From contig NZ_JAPKNJ010000004.1 in the NCBI RefSeq assembly GCF_026343945.1, positions 280,657 through 344,656 of the forward strand: a DNA stretch of 64,000 nucleotides, written 5' to 3'. Shown here one piece after another: positions 60,948 through 64,000 of this stretch. The notes below the pieces were generated by a model. That model was not told where the DNA came from, did no database searches, and saw only the letters and a program-made list of their open reading frames with translations. Source of the DNA: Kaistia algarum. Lineage in GTDB: Bacteria > Pseudomonadota > Alphaproteobacteria > Rhizobiales > Kaistiaceae. The position numbers and the translations under genes were made by a program. Numbering within the stretch: the first letter of the stretch is position 1; every line of letters begins with the position of its first letter.

Positions 60948-61880
60948 TCAGGCGCGGCGCCCGGCACGCTGCGCCGCGTCGCACCGGGAGATGTAGTCCT
61001 CGATCGTGACGAGACCCATCTCCCGCACGACATCGTCGGCGGCGAGCGCCGGATCGCGGCTCTCGATCGAGAACACGTGCTCCTCGCCGAAGGTCTCGAC
61101 GCGCAGCCGGTCGCCATAGGTCTTCTGGACGGCGAGGATTGCCTCGCCCTGCCCGTCCGTGTGCAGCCAGCGCTTGCCGGTGTCGAAATCCCAGCTGGTC
61201 AGCCGCCCCCAGCGGCTGGTGGCGGCGAGGATGCGGCCGCTTCGGTCGATGATCTTGCCGGCGTAGGACTGCACCGATGAGACGATTGTGAAGCCGTGCA
61301 GCCAGGCATAGGCCTGCAGCGGGAAGCCGCCCTCATAGGCGGAGAGCCAGCAGACGATGTCAGCGCCGTCTTCCTTCATCTGCGCCCAGAGCTCGCGCCA
61401 GTTGAGATCGAAGCAGATGGCAAGGCCGATCCGCCCGATATCGGTCTCGAAAACGGCCGAGGCGGAGCCGGGCGTCACGCCGCCCTCGATCTCGCCTTCC
61501 GTCGGATGCTTCTTCGAATAGGTGCCGACGAGCCGGCCGTCGCGATCGATCAGCACGGCGACATTGTGGATTTCGCCGTCGATCCACGCGAACAGGCCGG
61601 CAACGATATGCATGCGGTGCCGCCTCGCACGCTCGGCAAGGATGCGGATCGACGGGCCGTCGAGTGGCTCGGCCAGTTCGCGGATGCGCGAGGCCGGCAG
61701 GCCGGCGGCCTTGAACGTCTCCGGCAGGCAGACGAGGTCCGCCTTCATGGCGCCGGCGGCATCGACGAGGTCCAGCCCGCGGGCGAAGGTGGCGTCCGGA
61801 TCCGGATGGGAGAGATTGTAAGGCGGCGCGAAATCCTCGAGCGTTGCCAGCGAGGTTGTCGCGATTCGAAGCAGCGTCAT
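60948..61880 (-). CDS. Carbon-nitrogen hydrolase (nitrilase superfamily)
   Basis: 310 aa from ATG 61880, with GGAGGCC upstream. The catalytic triad is LPETFKA (Glu), YSKKHPTEGEIEGG (Lys) and GLAICFDLNWREL (Cys). The enzyme hydrolyses amides, carbamoyl or nitrile-type bonds of small molecules. The substrate is not predictable; ureidopropionase-like or amide-degrading use is possible. Convergent with the reductase gene 11 bases away. The PhyH-like gene 122 bases upstream reads in the same direction. Confidence 0.9.
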   Translation of the reverse strand: MTLLRIATTSLATLEDFAPPYNLSHPDPDATFARGLDLVDAAGAMKADLVCLPETFKAAGLPASRIRELAEPLDGPSIRILAERARRHRMHIVAGLFAWIDGEIHNVAVLIDRDGRLVGTYSKKHPTEGEIEGGVTPGSASAVFETDIGRIGLAICFDLNWRELWAQMKEDGADIVCWLSAYEGGFPLQAYAWLHGFTIVSSVQSYAGKIIDRSGRILAATSRWGRLTSWDFDTGKRWLHTDGQGEAILAVQKTYGDRLRVETFGEEHVFSIESRDPALAADDVVREMGLVTIEDYISRCDAAQRAGRRA

Positions 61881-62001
61881 CGGGTTGGCCTCCACCAGGC
61901 GAGACCGCGAGAATAGAGACTATTGGACGGCGCGCCAGACCGCATCGCGGCCTCGGCCGGGCGGCACTGCGGCGGCCGGGACGAGAGAAGGCGAAAGCCT
62001 C

Positions 62002-62685
62002 TCAAACGCCCTGCCATTCGAGGCCGGCCGGCAGCTCGTCGGGCGAATAGTCGACCTGCAGGACGCGGCGATGCGCCGGCTCGCTCGCCCGTTCCGAGGC
62101 GTGGAGGATCGGGGTCGAATAGAGCCAGACGTCGCCGGCCCGGGCGAGGCAGGCGTGGACGCCGCATTGCCGGACGACGGAGTCGACCTCGCCGACCGCG
62201 ATCCGGCCGCGGCGGTGCGATCCCGGCGCGATCAGCAGCGGCGCGTTGGTCGGCGGGACGTCGTCGAGATGGATCCGCAGCGTCGCCATGCGCGCCAGAA
62301 GCGCAAAGGGCGGCGCGACGTGCAGCAGCCCGGCCTTGACCGTCCAGGGTCCGAACCCGTCGACCTCCCGTCGCGCGCGGACTGAGATCGTACGGTCCTG
62401 ATGCCAGGCGAGTGCCCAGTTCGTCTCGGCCGTCTTGTCGAAGAGCACGGCCCGGACCGTCCGGCAGGGCCTTTGAAGGACCGCCGCCGCAGCCGAGCCG
62501 ATCGGCCCCTCCGGCGCCAGGAGCGAGCTGAGCGCGTTCCTGCCCTGGATGCGAACGCCGGGCTGGTCGCGCGGCAGATCCCGCAGAGCGACGAGGAGAA
62601 CGCCGAGCTCATCGGCTACGAGGCCGGCGCAGATTTCCGCGCCATCCGCGGCGAAGGAGAGGGACGTCGGGTCCGGATCGCGCAT
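62002..62685 (-). CDS. Phytanoyl-CoA dioxygenase-like (PhyH) protein
   Basis: 227 aa from ATG 62685. The iron-ligand motif HxD is in LAWHQDRTIS, the distal His in STPILHASERAS and the 2-oxoglutarate Arg follows in PAHRRVLQVDYS, in the order of Fe(II)/2-oxoglutarate dioxygenases of the PhyH family. A short form compared with the 290-aa human enzyme, as is usual in bacteria. Substrate unknown. Confidence 0.75.
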   Translation of the reverse strand: MRDPDPTSLSFAADGAEICAGLVADELGVLLVALRDLPRDQPGVRIQGRNALSSLLAPEGPIGSAAAAVLQRPCRTVRAVLFDKTAETNWALAWHQDRTISVRARREVDGFGPWTVKAGLLHVAPPFALLARMATLRIHLDDVPPTNAPLLIAPGSHRRGRIAVGEVDSVVRQCGVHACLARAGDVWLYSTPILHASERASEPAHRRVLQVDYSPDELPAGLEWQGV

Positions 62686-62948
62686 GCTGGCACTATAGGC
62701 GAGGCGCAAGTCCTTCAAAATGGCCAATGCCGAAGCGACCGCTCACGACACGTCACTGGAGACAGCAATAAATACGGCTGTTCCTTTGGCCTTGGACGCC
62801 GTTGCGCGGATCGACATCATCTTCGCAACTTGGCGAAGGGCAAGCCCGAGCCGGATCACGCTAGGTAAGTCACGACTTGCAGACGCGGCCGCAACCAGTC
62901 CGTGTCCGACCCATTGTGGAGGCTTCGGAATCAGATCAAGCTCGACCT

Positions 62949-63875
62949 ATGAAGTCGCCTCGCTTGAACTGGCCGGCCGCATACGACCTATCGTTTTCGG
63001 ACGATGGTCGCCTGCTCGTTTGTGTCGGCCAGAACGTGGTCGTGATCGATCTCGCGGCACGTCGGCGCTTGGCAACCGCCAAGCCAATGCCGAACCTATC
63101 CTACGCTGCCTTCTCGCCGAACGGGGCAGCGTTGGCGGTGAAGTCCACCGGCGGCAGGATCTTGGTCATCGACACCTTTACGGGTGAGATACTGCGCGAC
63201 CACAAGAACCAGAAGGATGGCGAAGGAAGCAATGTTTGCTTTTCCTCAAGCGGGGACAAACTAGTAGACGGGTCTTGGGACGGCACCCTTACGATCAGGC
63301 GTGCGAGCGACAACGCGATCCTAGGACAGGAACATCTTCCCGGGGAGATGATCGAGAAGATCACACACGACCAGAACCGCCGCGTCTGGCGCGTACAACA
63401 CTCGATCAAGATCCCGCCAGAAGAGAACACCATGTTGCCCGGCTACGTCTCGCTTCGCCATTGGCCCTTCTCGCCGGAGACGACACGAATTTTTTCCTTC
63501 GGGTGGCTCATGCAGTCGGCCGCCTTGTCGCCGGATGGGACCCAAATCGGTCTGTTGCAGGCGTTTGATCAACGACGGCTGCATATAGCCCGCGCGTCCG
63601 ATGGCCAGATTATCACAAGCAGCATTCCGCTCGGAGCAGGCAGTTGGAGGGGCGAGTTGGTGTGGTCCGGCGATGGACGGTACATTGGCACGTTCTCATC
63701 CGGCATGTTCGAATTCTTCAGGGCGAGTGACCTCGTCTTGATCGGGCGCAGACCGGTTCAGTACGCGTCGAGCCTTGCATTCCTACCGGGAGGGGAAAGA
63801 TTAGCGCTCGGCAGTTGGAAGACCACCAAGATTTTGAAGCTATCCGATGTCCTGACCGACGATCCGCAGCCCTAG
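62949..63875 (+). CDS. WD40-repeat-like beta-propeller protein
   Basis: 308 aa from ATG 62949. Recurring WD40-like units: YDLSFSDDGRLLVCVGQNVV, LSYAAFSPNGAALAVKST, SNVCFSSSGDKLVDGSWDGT, SAALSPDGTQIGLLQA and SLAFLPGGERLALGSWKTT. About six to seven blades are expected. No signal peptide, so it is probably a cytosolic scaffold. GC looks lower than the surrounding genes and no operon partner is seen. The preceding 260 bases hold no feature I can call. Confidence 0.7.
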   Translation: MKSPRLNWPAAYDLSFSDDGRLLVCVGQNVVVIDLAARRRLATAKPMPNLSYAAFSPNGAALAVKSTGGRILVIDTFTGEILRDHKNQKDGEGSNVCFSSSGDKLVDGSWDGTLTIRRASDNAILGQEHLPGEMIEKITHDQNRRVWRVQHSIKIPPEENTMLPGYVSLRHWPFSPETTRIFSFGWLMQSAALSPDGTQIGLLQAFDQRRLHIARASDGQIITSSIPLGAGSWRGELVWSGDGRYIGTFSSGMFEFFRASDLVLIGRRPVQYASSLAFLPGGERLALGSWKTTKILKLSDVLTDDPQP

Positions 63876-64000
63876 GGAGGCCTCTGCCTTATCTGGCTCT
63901 GGCGCCGTCTTGTGGCACGCTCGGATGGAGCTGCGTCATACCGGGCCAGGTGACCGGGCTCCATGGAGCGGTGGCGCGTCCTGTGGAGGCTCCCGGCGAC

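Overview
The window is a high-GC, densely packed chromosomal segment of an alphaproteobacterium, most likely of the order Hyphomicrobiales (Rhizobiales). The main pointers are a CpdR-type single-domain response regulator, an mmgR/suhB-type small RNA ahead of an inositol-monophosphatase-family gene, a YggT/YggU pair, an RpoH/ROSE-like leader on an Hsp20 gene, and many ABC transporter and LacI-controlled catabolic genes. A Kaistia-like genus is possible, but I cannot fix it. I see no transposase, integrase, prophage or CRISPR array.

Layout. 1-4.1 kb: partial secreted SH3 protein, a 2-hydroxyacid dehydrogenase, a LacI regulator with strong palindromic operators, a small operator-controlled ORF and a MoeB/ThiF-like protein. 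4.1-11.7 kb: upp, an adenosine deaminase, a PhnD-like binding protein, MarR, typA, ppa and yggT/yggU. 11.8-16.3 kb: tRNA-Ala, a K+-channel-like protein, then a periplasmic methionine-oxidation module made of a Met-rich secreted peptide, cytochrome b, a Tat-exported molybdoenzyme, and exported MsrA and MsrB. 16.4-28.5 kb: a purine-related region with adenine deaminase, GST, a Rieske protein, a degenerate acylphosphatase-like protein, AraC, a second adenosine deaminase-type enzyme, a complete BMP-type ABC transporter and an oxygenase alpha subunit that lacks its Rieske domain. 28.5-32.2 kb: three small unknown proteins and an amidase behind a large perfect inverted repeat.

32.4-38.7 kb is an operon headed by a LacI-DNA-binding/PfkB-kinase fusion, with its own operator, followed by a sugar-type ABC transporter (ATPase, binding protein, two permeases) and an M20 peptidase. 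39-43.4 kb: a decayed gene, an autotransporter with about 14 short repeats, and AraC. 44-50 kb: tRNA-Val, cpdR, N-formylglutamate amidohydrolase, the mmgR-like RNA, a HisN/SuhB-type phosphatase, a hydrolase, heat-regulated hsp20 and bioY. 50-62.7 kb: sugar-acid and general metabolism (KDPG aldolase, IlvD/Edd dehydratase, SDR, a second 2-hydroxyacid dehydrogenase, LacI, a 3-hydroxyisobutyrate-dehydrogenase-like enzyme, a nitrilase-type amidohydrolase, PhyH) plus a bacterial Popeye-domain protein. 62.9-63.9 kb: a WD40-type protein. The last 125 bases hold nothing I can call.

The strongest candidates for something undescribed are: (1) a physically split Rieske oxygenase system (Rieske-only protein plus GST, and a Rieske-less oxygenase) bracketing a purine transporter and deaminases, with a layout recalling the NdmCDE N-demethylase; (2) a transcription factor fused to a sugar kinase that sits on an operator next to its own start codon; (3) the Met-rich peptide/molybdoenzyme/Msr periplasmic repair module.
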